DNA of 60,180 nucleotides from a virus, in IMG/VR virus record IMGVR_UViG_3300046005_001206, positions 1 to 60,180 of that record. One strand, given 5' to 3'. Made by a program: the position numbers and the translations under genes. The notes below the pieces were generated by a model. It had not been told where the DNA came from. It saw nothing but the letters and a program-made list of their open reading frames with translations, and did not search any database. Position 1 is the first letter of the stretch. Each line of letters starts with the position of its first letter. Shown here piece after piece: positions 52,937 to 60,180 of the stretch.

Positions 52937-53382
52937 GTCTGCTATCGTTTTTCTCATCACCTCCAATTACTAGCTTCGAACAACTCGAGCTAGAAAAAGG
53001 TAAGATCCAGTTAACTATCATGAAGATGGTAACGCTCGTCTTATCATCTATTATGTTAGCAGTTGTTGGTATCTTCCTAATTGGTCTCTTTTTGCCAAAT
53101 CACATGATAGATAACAACGAGATCTTTAAGATCATTGGTCCTGCATTCTCAATGATTATTGGTGCCTTTGTTGGTGCGTTTGCTACGATGATGGGCATGA
53201 AAGTTGCCGAGTTTGATCCGAATGTAAAGGTTCAAGAACTCGGTAAGACCGATCATAAGGCTGTTGCAGAATCTCATGTCATTAATGCGCAAGCCGAATC
53301 GATTGAAACAGACAACGAAATTAAGATGATGGCTGCAATTGATAAATACAAAGATAGCGACGAGGATCACGGTCCTTTCTAA
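52933..53382 (+). CDS. Membrane protein with two transmembrane helices
   Basis: 149 residues. Transmembrane helices MVTLVLSSIMLAVVGIFLIGLFL and IIGPAFSMIIGAFVGAFATMMG, then a polar C-terminal domain of about 60 residues. ATGA overlap with the coiled-coil protein. Holin-like or virion membrane role; not recognised as a known holin. Confidence 0.65.
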   Translation: MSLLSFFSSPPITSFEQLELEKGKIQLTIMKMVTLVLSSIMLAVVGIFLIGLFLPNHMIDNNEIFKIIGPAFSMIIGAFVGAFATMMGMKVAEFDPNVKVQELGKTDHKAVAESHVINAQAESIETDNEIKMMAAIDKYKDSDEDHGPF

Positions 53383-53413
53383 ATTATGATTTCGTCCATT
53401 TACGGAGTCTCAT

Positions 53414-53653
53414 ATGTTTAAGAAACTAAAGGATCTTATTTTCCAGACTTTTACTGGAAAAGATAATAAAACGCTCGATTTAGGCAGAATCCTATGGGCC
53501 AAAGGAGTAATGATCTTCTTTGGCCTTTCGATTTATGATATCTATCGTGGTGCAGAATTTGACGCATCAACATGGGGTATCGGTTTAGGAGCAGTCCTCG
53601 CAGCAGGCGGTGCAGCTCTTGCACTCAAAGCTAGCACAGAACCTACAGAATAA
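53414..53653 (+). CDS. Holin-like small membrane protein
   Basis: 79 residues. A basic, amphipathic N-terminus, then two hydrophobic stretches (GVMIFFGLSIYDIY, GIGLGAVLAAGGAALALKA). Size, topology and position after the spanins make it the best holin candidate in the window. CGGAGTCTCAT precedes it. One-base overlap with the next gene. Confidence 0.5.
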   Translation: MFKKLKDLIFQTFTGKDNKTLDLGRILWAKGVMIFFGLSIYDIYRGAEFDASTWGIGLGAVLAAGGAALALKASTEPTE

Positions 53654-54135
53654 TGGCAACACCATCGGTCAATAAGCTATCTGAAGACGTGTCGTATCTG
53701 AATAGAGACATGGCAGTCGTCAATACGCTTGTTGGTCGTTTGGATACCACTATTGATAAGCTGACTGATATTTCAAGCAGCGTATCGAATCTTCTTGCTG
53801 TGCATGAAACTAAGTTGACTTCTCAAGAAATCATAAGCAAACAACTATCAGATTTATTGGAAGCGCGCAGAATGGAAACAGACGACAAGATTCAAATCCT
53901 ACATGAGCGCATCTCTTCTGGTGAACGTGAGCTGAAAGAAAGCATTGATGATCAGTACGATGAACTCATGAAAGAAATTAAAGAGATGAGAGCCGAGTCG
54001 ACTATTCAGCACAATACTTTAAGTGATCGAATCACTACTATGGAAAAATGGATGTGGGCAGTCATCGGCGGATCTGCTATTGTAGGTGGCATTATAACTC
54101 TCGTTCCATGGGCATCTATATTTAATATTTACTGA
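53653..54135 (+). CDS. Coiled-coil protein with C-terminal membrane anchor
   Basis: 160 residues: about 125 residues of helical coiled coil (VNTLVGRLDTTIDKLTDISSSV..., ERELKESIDDQYDELMKEIKE) followed by one transmembrane helix (WMWAVIGGSAIVGGIITLVPW). The layout matches XhlA-like tail-anchored phage lysis proteins and distantly the pair at 24208/24495. Probably acts with the preceding membrane protein. Confidence 0.65.
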   Translation: MATPSVNKLSEDVSYLNRDMAVVNTLVGRLDTTIDKLTDISSSVSNLLAVHETKLTSQEIISKQLSDLLEARRMETDDKIQILHERISSGERELKESIDDQYDELMKEIKEMRAESTIQHNTLSDRITTMEKWMWAVIGGSAIVGGIITLVPWASIFNIY

Positions 54136-54150
54136 AACCGCATTATTTAA

Positions 54151-54178
54151 TGTACATTATTCCATAACTGTGTATAAT
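54151..54178 (+). promoter_or_regulatory. TGTACA-class promoter of gp61
   Basis: TGTACA, 16 nt, TATAAT, the best -10 of the class; precedes the primase gene. Confidence 0.8.
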
Positions 54179-54207
54179 GAGTATATCAGTTGTGAGGAAT
54201 AATAGTA

Positions 54208-55227
54208 ATGCTTTGGATAGAACACAAATACATTAGTCTTCTCTCAGGAAGATTAGAAAGATTTCAAAGAATCAATAGCAATGTCTATCGATTCCGTTGC
54301 CCGATCTGCGGTGACAGTCAAAAGGATCGTCGTAAGACTCGTGGGCATCTTCTCGAAAGAGGAGGTAAGATCCGCTTTTATTGTCATAACTGTAGCGCGA
54401 GCATGCAGTTTAAGTATTTTATGAAAGAAATCGATCCGACTCTTTATCTCGAATACGTCAAGGAACAGATCAAAGAATCTGGTAATCAAAAAGACGTCGA
54501 AACTTTTGCAGAGAAGATGAAACCGCCAGTCTTTGTCAAGACCACGGCTCTGTCGAAACTGAAGAAAGTAAGTCAGTTAGATCCTGATCATCCTGTCAAG
54601 AAGTATGTCGACAGTCGGCAAATCCCTCCGCATTTGCATTATAAATTATTCTATGCTCCAAAATTTGGTGCGTGGGTCAATACTATGATTCCTGACAAGA
54701 TCAAGATTGGTGAGAAAGACGAACCTCGTCTGATCATACCATTCCTCGATAAGGAAAAGAATCTCTTTGGTTTTCAAGGCAGGTCGTTTCGAAAAGACGG
54801 CGTTCGATATATCACCATCATGTTAGACGATTCGAAACCAAAAATATTCGGTATGGATACTATCGACGAGTCCAATGATATATATCTACTAGAGGGACCG
54901 ATCGATTCGATGTTCTTGCCAAATGCAATGGCAGCCGCCGGTGGAGATCTTGCTGCACAAGTCGAACAAACCGGTTTACTTAAAGAGAAAATTGTGGTAG
55001 TATTTGATAATGAGCCAAGACATTCAGATACAATCAAAAGAATGCAGAAGGCGATTGATGCTGGTTATCGTGTAGTCATATGGCCGTCGGACATCCAATA
55101 TAAAGATGTCAATGATATGATTTTAGCTGGTATGAAACCAGAATATATTAAGGATGTTTTAGATGAATGTAATTACTCCGGACCAACTGCAAAGTTACAT
55201 TTCGCATTATGGCGAAAAGACCGTTAA
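54208..55227 (+). CDS. 61: DNA primase gp61
   Basis: 339 residues, T4 gp61 is 342. N-terminal zinc finger FRCPICGDSQKD...FYCHNCSAS; TOPRIM core YLLEGPIDSMFLPNA (catalytic Glu) and IVVVFDNEPRHSD (DxD-like). It synthesises primers for the lagging strand together with gp41. GTGAGGAATAATAGTA precedes the start. Confidence 0.93.
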   Translation: MLWIEHKYISLLSGRLERFQRINSNVYRFRCPICGDSQKDRRKTRGHLLERGGKIRFYCHNCSASMQFKYFMKEIDPTLYLEYVKEQIKESGNQKDVETFAEKMKPPVFVKTTALSKLKKVSQLDPDHPVKKYVDSRQIPPHLHYKLFYAPKFGAWVNTMIPDKIKIGEKDEPRLIIPFLDKEKNLFGFQGRSFRKDGVRYITIMLDDSKPKIFGMDTIDESNDIYLLEGPIDSMFLPNAMAAAGGDLAAQVEQTGLLKEKIVVVFDNEPRHSDTIKRMQKAIDAGYRVVIWPSDIQYKDVNDMILAGMKPEYIKDVLDECNYSGPTAKLHFALWRKDR

Positions 55228-55444
55228 GACTATTCTGAGTATGCCCAACGAAGAACTGACATGGGTAGTCTATAACGCAAACATGGTCAGTCTGGCACAG
55301 ATGTTGATCATTGCCCTTCGAGGACTCAAGTTCTTTGATGATTATGTTCGAGTTGTTTCCCGTGATCAAGATTGTACCAGTACACATGGTAAACTCTACT
55401 TTGATCCAAATATATTTAATTTAATGGGTAATGGACATGGATGA
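55163..55444 (+). CDS. Hypothetical protein overlapping gp61
   Basis: 93 residues, MNVITPDQLQSYISHYGEKTV..., overlapping the 3' end of gp61 by 65 nt. The long overlap is unusual; AAGGATGTTTTAG supplies an RBS. NANMVSLAQMLIIALRGLKFFDDYV is helical. No family recognised. Confidence 0.65.
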   Translation: MNVITPDQLQSYISHYGEKTVKTILSMPNEELTWVVYNANMVSLAQMLIIALRGLKFFDDYVRVVSRDQDCTSTHGKLYFDPNIFNLMGNGHG

Positions 55445-55595
55445 AGATACTATTATGAACTTAACTCTTGAACTTCATGATTTTCTTGTGCAGCTTGGTC
55501 GAGTTCCTAATGAAGACGAAGACTATGACGCGCTGAGTGACTTTATGATGACTAAGTTAGATCCGTTCATTACAAAGGAAAGGAACTATAACTGA
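55437..55595 (+). CDS. Small acidic protein
   Basis: 52 residues, MDEDTIMNLTLELHDFLVQLG...; acidic and helical. Overlaps the previous gene by 8 nt and the next by one base (TGATG); alternative start at 55431. Confidence 0.55.
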   Translation: MDEDTIMNLTLELHDFLVQLGRVPNEDEDYDALSDFMMTKLDPFITKERNYN

Positions 55596-55867
55596 TGACT
55601 GAGTTAGTAGACAACGAATACGGAATCGAGTACGAGAAGATCGTAATCAAGAAGCTTCGAATCTTTCGAGTCGGTAAGCAGTGGCTTGTAGAGTACCACC
55701 GCGCGCCGCGGGCTTGGGCTCCATGGGATTATTTTTGGTGGTATAACGATGGGCAATATGTCGAGTACTACGATGCTCTTGCTCGAGTTCAAGAATTAAA
55801 GGCAAATGGATATGTAAATCTTCCACAGTTCCAAAAGGTGAAAACGTTCGATGTCTCATCTGAGTGA
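55595..55867 (+). CDS. Hypothetical aromatic-rich protein
   Basis: 90 residues; WLVEYHRAPRAWAPWDYFWWYNDGQ is strikingly rich in Trp and Tyr. Small beta domain expected. AAAGGAAAGGAACT upstream. Overlaps the next gene by 17 nt. No family recognised. Confidence 0.65.
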   Translation: MTELVDNEYGIEYEKIVIKKLRIFRVGKQWLVEYHRAPRAWAPWDYFWWYNDGQYVEYYDALARVQELKANGYVNLPQFQKVKTFDVSSE

Positions 55868-55997
55868 TAATAACATAAGTTATTTTAAGCATATGTTGAG
55901 ATCGTGGCGCTGGGGAGCAATACTGTTTATTCATGGTTTATTGCCAAACGTATTCAAGACAACAGTAAGTGATGAAATGTGTAATCATAAGGATTAA
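55851..55997 (+). CDS. DUF6356-like small membrane protein
   Basis: 48 residues; SYFKHMLRSWRWGAILFIHGLLPNVFKTT matches the DUF6356 pattern (SYxxHxxxA...L..IHGLxPxxFxTT) found in phages and alphaproteobacteria. CCAAAAGGTG upstream. One transmembrane helix. Confidence 0.65.
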   Translation: MSHLSDNNISYFKHMLRSWRWGAILFIHGLLPNVFKTTVSDEMCNHKD

Positions 55998-55999
55998 TA

Positions 56000-56704
56000 A
56001 TGAGTGAAGTAAATTTAATCGGTCTGACGAAGCCGAGCTCCTATACAGAATGCAATACTGCCAATGAACTAGTTGCATGGGCAGCAAGAGTATCAAATCC
56101 CTCGAATCAAAACAATACAGCAACAGCGCCTAAACTGGTTCAGTATCTTATTAAGAACCAACACTGGTCACCGCTGGAGATGGTACATGTATCAATGGAA
56201 ATTAAAACAACTCGTGACATCGCTCGGCAAATTCTTCGCCATCGATCCTTTTCGTTTCAAGAATTTTCGCAGAGATATGCAGACCCGATTAAGGAACTTG
56301 GATTCGTCACTCGAGAAGCCCGTCTACAAGACGCCAAGAATAGGCAAAACTCGGTGGAGCTGGGATCCGAAAAAAACCGATTGGCCGAAGAATGGCAAGC
56401 AATGCAACAATGCGCCACACGGGCAGCAAAAGATGCCTACACCTGGGCAATAGAAAACGGAATTGCGAAAGAACAAGCGCGTGCAGTTCTTCCAGAAGGG
56501 TTGACCGAATCGACAATACTAATGGCTGGTTCTCTTCGTTCATGGATTCACTACTGCCAACTTCGTATGGATAAGGCGACGCAGAAAGAACATCGTATTG
56601 TTGCTGAGCAATGCTGGACGATTATTGGACAACATTTTCCTGATGTAATCAAGGCTCTCGATGATATTAAAGTTTGGGATGATTTTGTGAGTAAGCTACC
56701 ATGA
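56000..56704 (+). CDS. thyX: Flavin-dependent thymidylate synthase ThyX
   Basis: 234 residues. RHRSFSFQEFSQRY is the RHRxxS signature with its following helix; HWSPLEMVHVSMEI and LRSWIHYCQLRM are the flanking FAD/dUMP motifs. It makes dTMP from dUMP supplied by the deaminase at 26796. Its presence frees the TS-like protein at 8918 for another reaction. Confidence 0.95.
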   Translation: MSEVNLIGLTKPSSYTECNTANELVAWAARVSNPSNQNNTATAPKLVQYLIKNQHWSPLEMVHVSMEIKTTRDIARQILRHRSFSFQEFSQRYADPIKELGFVTREARLQDAKNRQNSVELGSEKNRLAEEWQAMQQCATRAAKDAYTWAIENGIAKEQARAVLPEGLTESTILMAGSLRSWIHYCQLRMDKATQKEHRIVAEQCWTIIGQHFPDVIKALDDIKVWDDFVSKLP

Positions 56705-56877
56705 AACATAGCACTGTAGTTAAAGAAACTGAAGATGGAGAGTTATACATAGATCTATCAGATGAATTCATGGAACAAATGGGTTGGGATATCGATACAG
56801 AATTAGTATGGACCGTTTATGACGACGGTAAAGTTTGTTTAAGAAAGAGGTCAGATGATAACAGTAACGAAACGTGA
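56701..56877 (+). CDS. AbrB/MazE-like swapped-hairpin protein
   Basis: 58 residues. GELYIDLSDEFMEQMGWDIDTEL followed by WTVYDDGKVCLRKR is the AbrB/SpoVT fold pattern (xLPxELLxxLGWxxGDxLxW). Such small DNA-binding-like proteins precede nrd genes in other T4-like phages (recollection). ATGA overlap with thyX; overlaps nrdA by 23 nt. Confidence 0.7.
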   Translation: MKHSTVVKETEDGELYIDLSDEFMEQMGWDIDTELVWTVYDDGKVCLRKRSDDNSNET

Positions 56878-59122
56878 TGGAACGCGAGAACCACTCAATA
56901 TTAATAAGTTCCATAAGGTTGCGCAGTTTGCGTGTGAAGGTTTAAGTGGCGTTTCTGTTTCAGATCTTGAAATCAAAACACATATTCAATTCTATGATAA
57001 GATCAAGTCTTCTGATATTCAAGAGACACTAATCAAAGCAGCTGCCGAACTCATTACAGAAGATGAACCAAACTATCAGTATGTTGCTGGTCGTTTGATT
57101 AACTATAATCTTCGTAAGCAAGTGTATGGTACGTACAATCCTGTCTCTCTACTTACACACTACTTCGAAGTAGCAACCGCTGGTTACTATGACTGGGCTA
57201 TCTACGATGCATATTCTCCAGAAGAGTGGCAAGAACTCAATAAGTACATTGACCACGATCGTGACAGTCTGCTGACTTACGCTGCCATGGAACAGTTTCG
57301 TGGTAAGTATCTGATTAAGAATCGTGTGACTAACAAGTTCTATGAGACACCTCAAATGGCTTTTATGTTGATTGCCATGACACTTTTCCAGAACTATAGT
57401 AAAAATAGAATTAAATGGGTAAAGGATCTTTATGATGCAATCAGTACTTTTGATATTAGTCTTCCTACTCCTATTATGGCAGGCGTGCGCTCACCTCAAC
57501 GTCAGTTTAGTTCGTGCGTACTTATCGAAACTGATGACTCACTGGATTCCATAAATGCAACAGCTTCTGCGATTGTTAAGTACGTTTCTCAAAAAGCCGG
57601 AATTGGTATTGGCGGGGGTTCTATTAGGGCTATTGGATCTCCTATACGCAATGGTGATGCTTCTCACACTGGTGTTATTCCTTTTTATAAGCATTTCCAG
57701 TCAGCTGTTAAATCTTGTAGCCAAGGTGGTGTCCGTGGTGGAGCAGCGACTCTCTATTACCCCCTTTGGCATTACGAAGTGGAAGATATTCTTGTCCTAA
57801 AGAATAACAAGGGTACAGAAGACAATCGAATTCGTCATCTTGATTATGGCGTGCAATTTAATAAGGTAATGTATGAAAGACTTTTATCTGGAGGTAATAT
57901 CACCCTCTTCTCGCCTAGTGATGTCCCGGATCTCTATGAAGCCTTTTATAAAAGCACTGAAGACTTTAGAGAGCTCTACGAAAAGTACGAACGTAGTAAA
58001 GTTAGAAAGAAAACCGTCTCTGCGATTGATCTCTTCTCAACCTTCGTTACCGAGCGAAAAGATACTGGACGAATCTATCTGATGAACGTCGACCATGCGA
58101 ATGAGCATGGTTCATTTACTGATGCCGCACCAATTAAGATGAGTAATCTGTGCTGCGAGATTACACTCCCAACTACACCACTAAAGGATATTCATGATGA
58201 GTCAGGTGAAATTAGCCTATGCACGCTTGCTGCAATTAATTGGGGAAAAATTAGAAAGCCAGCTGATTTCGAAAAGCCATGCACCCTTGCAGTACGCGCT
58301 TTGGATGCCTTACTTGATTATCAGGACTATCCTGTTCGAGCCGCTGCTATTGGTACTCGGAATCGTAGGCCTCTTGGTATTGGTATCATTAACTTTGCTT
58401 ATTGGTTGGCTCGTAATGACACTAATTACTCTGATCCTAACCTTGAGCTTGTTCATGAGTATGCTGAAGCATGGAGTTACTACCTTATTAAAGCCTCGGT
58501 TGACTTGGCTGAAGAAGTAGGAGCTTGCCCACTTGATCATCAAACAAAGTATGCGTATGGTACTATGCCAATCGATACGTATAAGAAAGATGTAGACGAA
58601 TTGGTCGCTCCGAACTATAAGATGCCATGGAGTGTATTATCGAGTCGAGCATTGTCATCTGGCATTCGTAACTCAACTTTGATGGCTCTGATGCCTTCAG
58701 AAACATCTGCGCAGATTAGTAACTCTACCAATGGTATTGAACCACCACGTGCACTCATCTCGATCAAACAGTCAAAAGATGGCGTACTCAAGCAAGTTGT
58801 TCCAGAGTTAAAAAGATTAAAGAATAAATATGAGTTACTATGGGATCAAAAGTCTCCAGAAGGTTATCTGAAGATTATGGCAGTCCTACAGAAATTTATC
58901 GATCAGGCAATCTCGGTCAATACTTCTTATAATCCTCGTCACTATGAGGACGAGAAGATCCCGATGTCTGAGATGATCAGGCACATCTTGATGCACTACA
59001 AGTATGGTGGCAAGACTTTATATTACTTCAACACCTTTGACGGTGCTGGTGAGATTGAAGAAACCAAACCACTCGCACACGGTCAACTTGACGACGAGGA
59101 TTGTGACTCTTGTAAGATATGA
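56855..59122 (+). CDS. nrdA: Ribonucleotide reductase class I large subunit NrdA
   Basis: 755 residues (T4 NrdA 754). N-terminal ATP-cone (ITVTKRDGTREPLNINKFHKV), QFSSCVLIETDDSL with the first active-site Cys, LCCEITLPTTP with NxCxE-type catalytic centre, and PSETSAQISNSTNGIEPPR as the phosphate loop. The C-terminal DEDCDSCKI holds the redox CxxC. Full length, no intein. NrdB is not in the window. Confidence 0.95.
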   Translation: MITVTKRDGTREPLNINKFHKVAQFACEGLSGVSVSDLEIKTHIQFYDKIKSSDIQETLIKAAAELITEDEPNYQYVAGRLINYNLRKQVYGTYNPVSLLTHYFEVATAGYYDWAIYDAYSPEEWQELNKYIDHDRDSLLTYAAMEQFRGKYLIKNRVTNKFYETPQMAFMLIAMTLFQNYSKNRIKWVKDLYDAISTFDISLPTPIMAGVRSPQRQFSSCVLIETDDSLDSINATASAIVKYVSQKAGIGIGGGSIRAIGSPIRNGDASHTGVIPFYKHFQSAVKSCSQGGVRGGAATLYYPLWHYEVEDILVLKNNKGTEDNRIRHLDYGVQFNKVMYERLLSGGNITLFSPSDVPDLYEAFYKSTEDFRELYEKYERSKVRKKTVSAIDLFSTFVTERKDTGRIYLMNVDHANEHGSFTDAAPIKMSNLCCEITLPTTPLKDIHDESGEISLCTLAAINWGKIRKPADFEKPCTLAVRALDALLDYQDYPVRAAAIGTRNRRPLGIGIINFAYWLARNDTNYSDPNLELVHEYAEAWSYYLIKASVDLAEEVGACPLDHQTKYAYGTMPIDTYKKDVDELVAPNYKMPWSVLSSRALSSGIRNSTLMALMPSETSAQISNSTNGIEPPRALISIKQSKDGVLKQVVPELKRLKNKYELLWDQKSPEGYLKIMAVLQKFIDQAISVNTSYNPRHYEDEKIPMSEMIRHILMHYKYGGKTLYYFNTFDGAGEIEETKPLAHGQLDDEDCDSCKI

Positions 59123-59862
59123 AATATAAAACCATCTTCATTAGTGATGTTCACCTAGGAACAAATGATTGCAAAGCCGATCTTTTAAATAATTTCCTTA
59201 AACACAACTCGTGCGATACTTTATACTTAGTTGGTGATATTATTGATGCATGGAAGATACAACAAAATCGTTTAAAATGGAAACAGTCGCATACAAATGT
59301 AGTGAGAAGAATTTTAGGATTTGCTAAACATGGTACACGTGTAGTCTATGTTGCCGGCAATCACGACGAGTTTCTTCGACCAATGATTCCGTATGGCGTA
59401 AGTTTTGGTAAGATTGAAATATGCAATCAGATATGCCATGAAGGCATTGATGGTAAAAAATACATGGTTGTTCATGGTGATCTTTTTGATGGCATTACTC
59501 GTCTTGCTCCTTGGTTAAGTTTTCTTGGAGACAGAGCATATGATTTTGTACTCAATTTAAATAGCCGATTTAATTGGATTCGTCATCGACTTGGATTTGG
59601 TTATTGGTCTTTAAGTAAGTGGTTAAAGTATAAAGTCAAGAGAGCCATCGACTTTATGTTTCAGTTTGAAAAAAATGTCACTACATATGCTAAAAGAAAA
59701 GGATATGACGGTGTAATCTGTGGTCACATACATAATGCAGAAATCAAAGAGGTTGATGGAATTGTGTATATGAATGATGGAGATTGGGTAGAATCATGTA
59801 CCGCTCTTGTTGAACACAAAAGTGGCAAATGGGAAATAGTGACTTGGCAAAAAATAAAGTAG
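59119..59862 (+). CDS. LpxH-like metallophosphoesterase
   Basis: 247 residues. IFISDVHLGTND, LVGDIIDAWKI, VAGNHDEFLRP, VVHGDLFDGI and ICGHIHNAEIKE give the full dimetal site in the arrangement of UDP-2,3-diacylglucosamine hydrolases (LpxH/LpxG). The long helical insertion (LNSRFNWIRHRLGFGYWSL) is typical of that branch. In the host this family makes lipid X for lipid A. ATGA overlap with nrdA. Confidence 0.8.
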   Translation: MKYKTIFISDVHLGTNDCKADLLNNFLKHNSCDTLYLVGDIIDAWKIQQNRLKWKQSHTNVVRRILGFAKHGTRVVYVAGNHDEFLRPMIPYGVSFGKIEICNQICHEGIDGKKYMVVHGDLFDGITRLAPWLSFLGDRAYDFVLNLNSRFNWIRHRLGFGYWSLSKWLKYKVKRAIDFMFQFEKNVTTYAKRKGYDGVICGHIHNAEIKEVDGIVYMNDGDWVESCTALVEHKSGKWEIVTWQKIK

Positions 59863-59879
59863 TGTACAGAAAGTAGCAA

Positions 59880-60068
59880 ATGCAGTATATTAAAATAGAT
59901 AACGATATGTGGGCAGACGCAGGTAAAGTTTGGTTTGTACATAAGCATGAAACAAATCCAAACTCGACTGCTGTAAAACTCACAATTGAAGACACCAAAA
60001 CAGGTGAAATTCAAACACGAACAGTTCCTCAAAACCAAATTGAGTGGCTCGAACCGAAGGACTTTTAA
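59880..60068 (+). CDS. Small hypothetical protein
   Basis: 62 residues, beginning with a strand (YIKIDNDMWADAGKVWFVH) and ending IQTRTVPQNQIEWLEPKD. The start at 59880 has a weak RBS; ATG 59907 is an alternative. A TGTACA at 59863 with TATATT after 18 nt would start downstream of 59880, so it is either inactive or implies the later start. One-base overlap with the next ORF. Confidence 0.55.
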   Translation: MQYIKIDNDMWADAGKVWFVHKHETNPNSTAVKLTIEDTKTGEIQTRTVPQNQIEWLEPKDF

Positions 60069-60180
60069 TGCTATATACGGGGTCGGGGAATATACCTCAT
60101 CATATCTATTGTTGGGTAGATTCTTCGTTCATTCGTAAAGATGCCAAACCAAATACGTTCGAACCGTGTATATGTTTCCT
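60068..60180 (+). CDS. N-terminal fragment of hypothetical protein
   Basis: 37 residues before the window ends: MLYTGSGNIPHHIYCWVDSS..., starting at TAATG behind the previous gene. Not identifiable from this length. Confidence 0.5.
   Translation, partial: MLYTGSGNIPHHIYCWVDSSFIRKDAKPNTFEPCICF

Noticed and set aside
29340-59122. Intein or intron in gp43, gp41 or nrdA
   Set aside because: All motifs are contiguous and lengths match the T4 homologues.
1-60180. CRISPR array, integrase, transposase or attachment site
   Set aside because: No regularly spaced repeats, recombinase motifs or terminal repeats were seen.

Overview
This window is a stretch of a large lytic T4-like myophage genome (Caudoviricetes). 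It carries an unmistakable T4 core in compact order: uvsY, uvsW, gp55, gp47 and gp46, then gp45, gp44, gp62 and regA, then gp43, uvsX and gp41, and finally gp61, thyX and nrdA. Genes are packed with ATGA or TAATG overlaps and nearly all lie on the + strand; the only convincing - strand gene is a two-domain endolysin. The Rz/Rz1 spanin pair and an LpxH-like phosphoesterase point to a Gram-negative host. The gene style resembles far-T4 phages of cyanobacteria, rhizobia and marine alphaproteobacteria more than the coliphages, but the host cannot be read from the sequence.

Layout. 1-7.1 kb: end of a tail-tube-like gene, recombination genes, late sigma factor, peptide deformylase and a MazG-like enzyme. 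7.2-15.4 kb: a likely DNA base hypermodification locus with an Nmad1-like NTP pyrophosphatase relative, a dCMP-hydroxymethylase-type enzyme, a UDG-superfamily protein, two unusual proteins (one with signatures of the alpha-glutamyl/putrescinyl-thymine pyrophosphorylase class), a fold-type II PLP enzyme, an SGNH hydrolase and a GT-A glycosyltransferase. 15.4-18.1 kb: sliding clamp, clamp loader and RegA. 18.2-27.2 kb: small early genes, a GC-rich nest of duplicated micro-ORFs, 12 tRNA genes with two interspersed structured RNAs, small membrane proteins and a decayed CHASE2-like gene. 27.2-29.3 kb: EF-hand secreted protein, Hsp20 and endolysin. 29.3-35 kb: polymerase, UvsX and helicase. 35-41 kb: two more structured RNAs and many small promoter-cassette genes. 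41-54.1 kb: late and virion-type genes, including proteins with T4 IPIII-like capsid-targeting N-termini, a Dps homologue, long low-complexity proteins, spanins and membrane proteins. 54.2-60.2 kb: primase, ThyX, NrdA and an LpxH-like protein.

Regulation is legible. At least 21 sites share TGTACA, usually 17 nt, then TAnnnT, and sit just upstream of genes. They are sigma70-spaced promoters whose -35 is a palindrome rather than TTGACA. A second class, TATAAATA and its CATAAATA/GATAAATA variants, precedes virion and lysis genes and fits the phage's own gp55 late sigma factor. Nucleotide genes (NrdA, ThyX, dCMP deaminase, MazG-like) together with the hydroxymethylase-like enzyme suggest a modified cytosine pool feeding the modification locus. 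No CRISPR array, integrase, insertion sequence, intron or intein was found.
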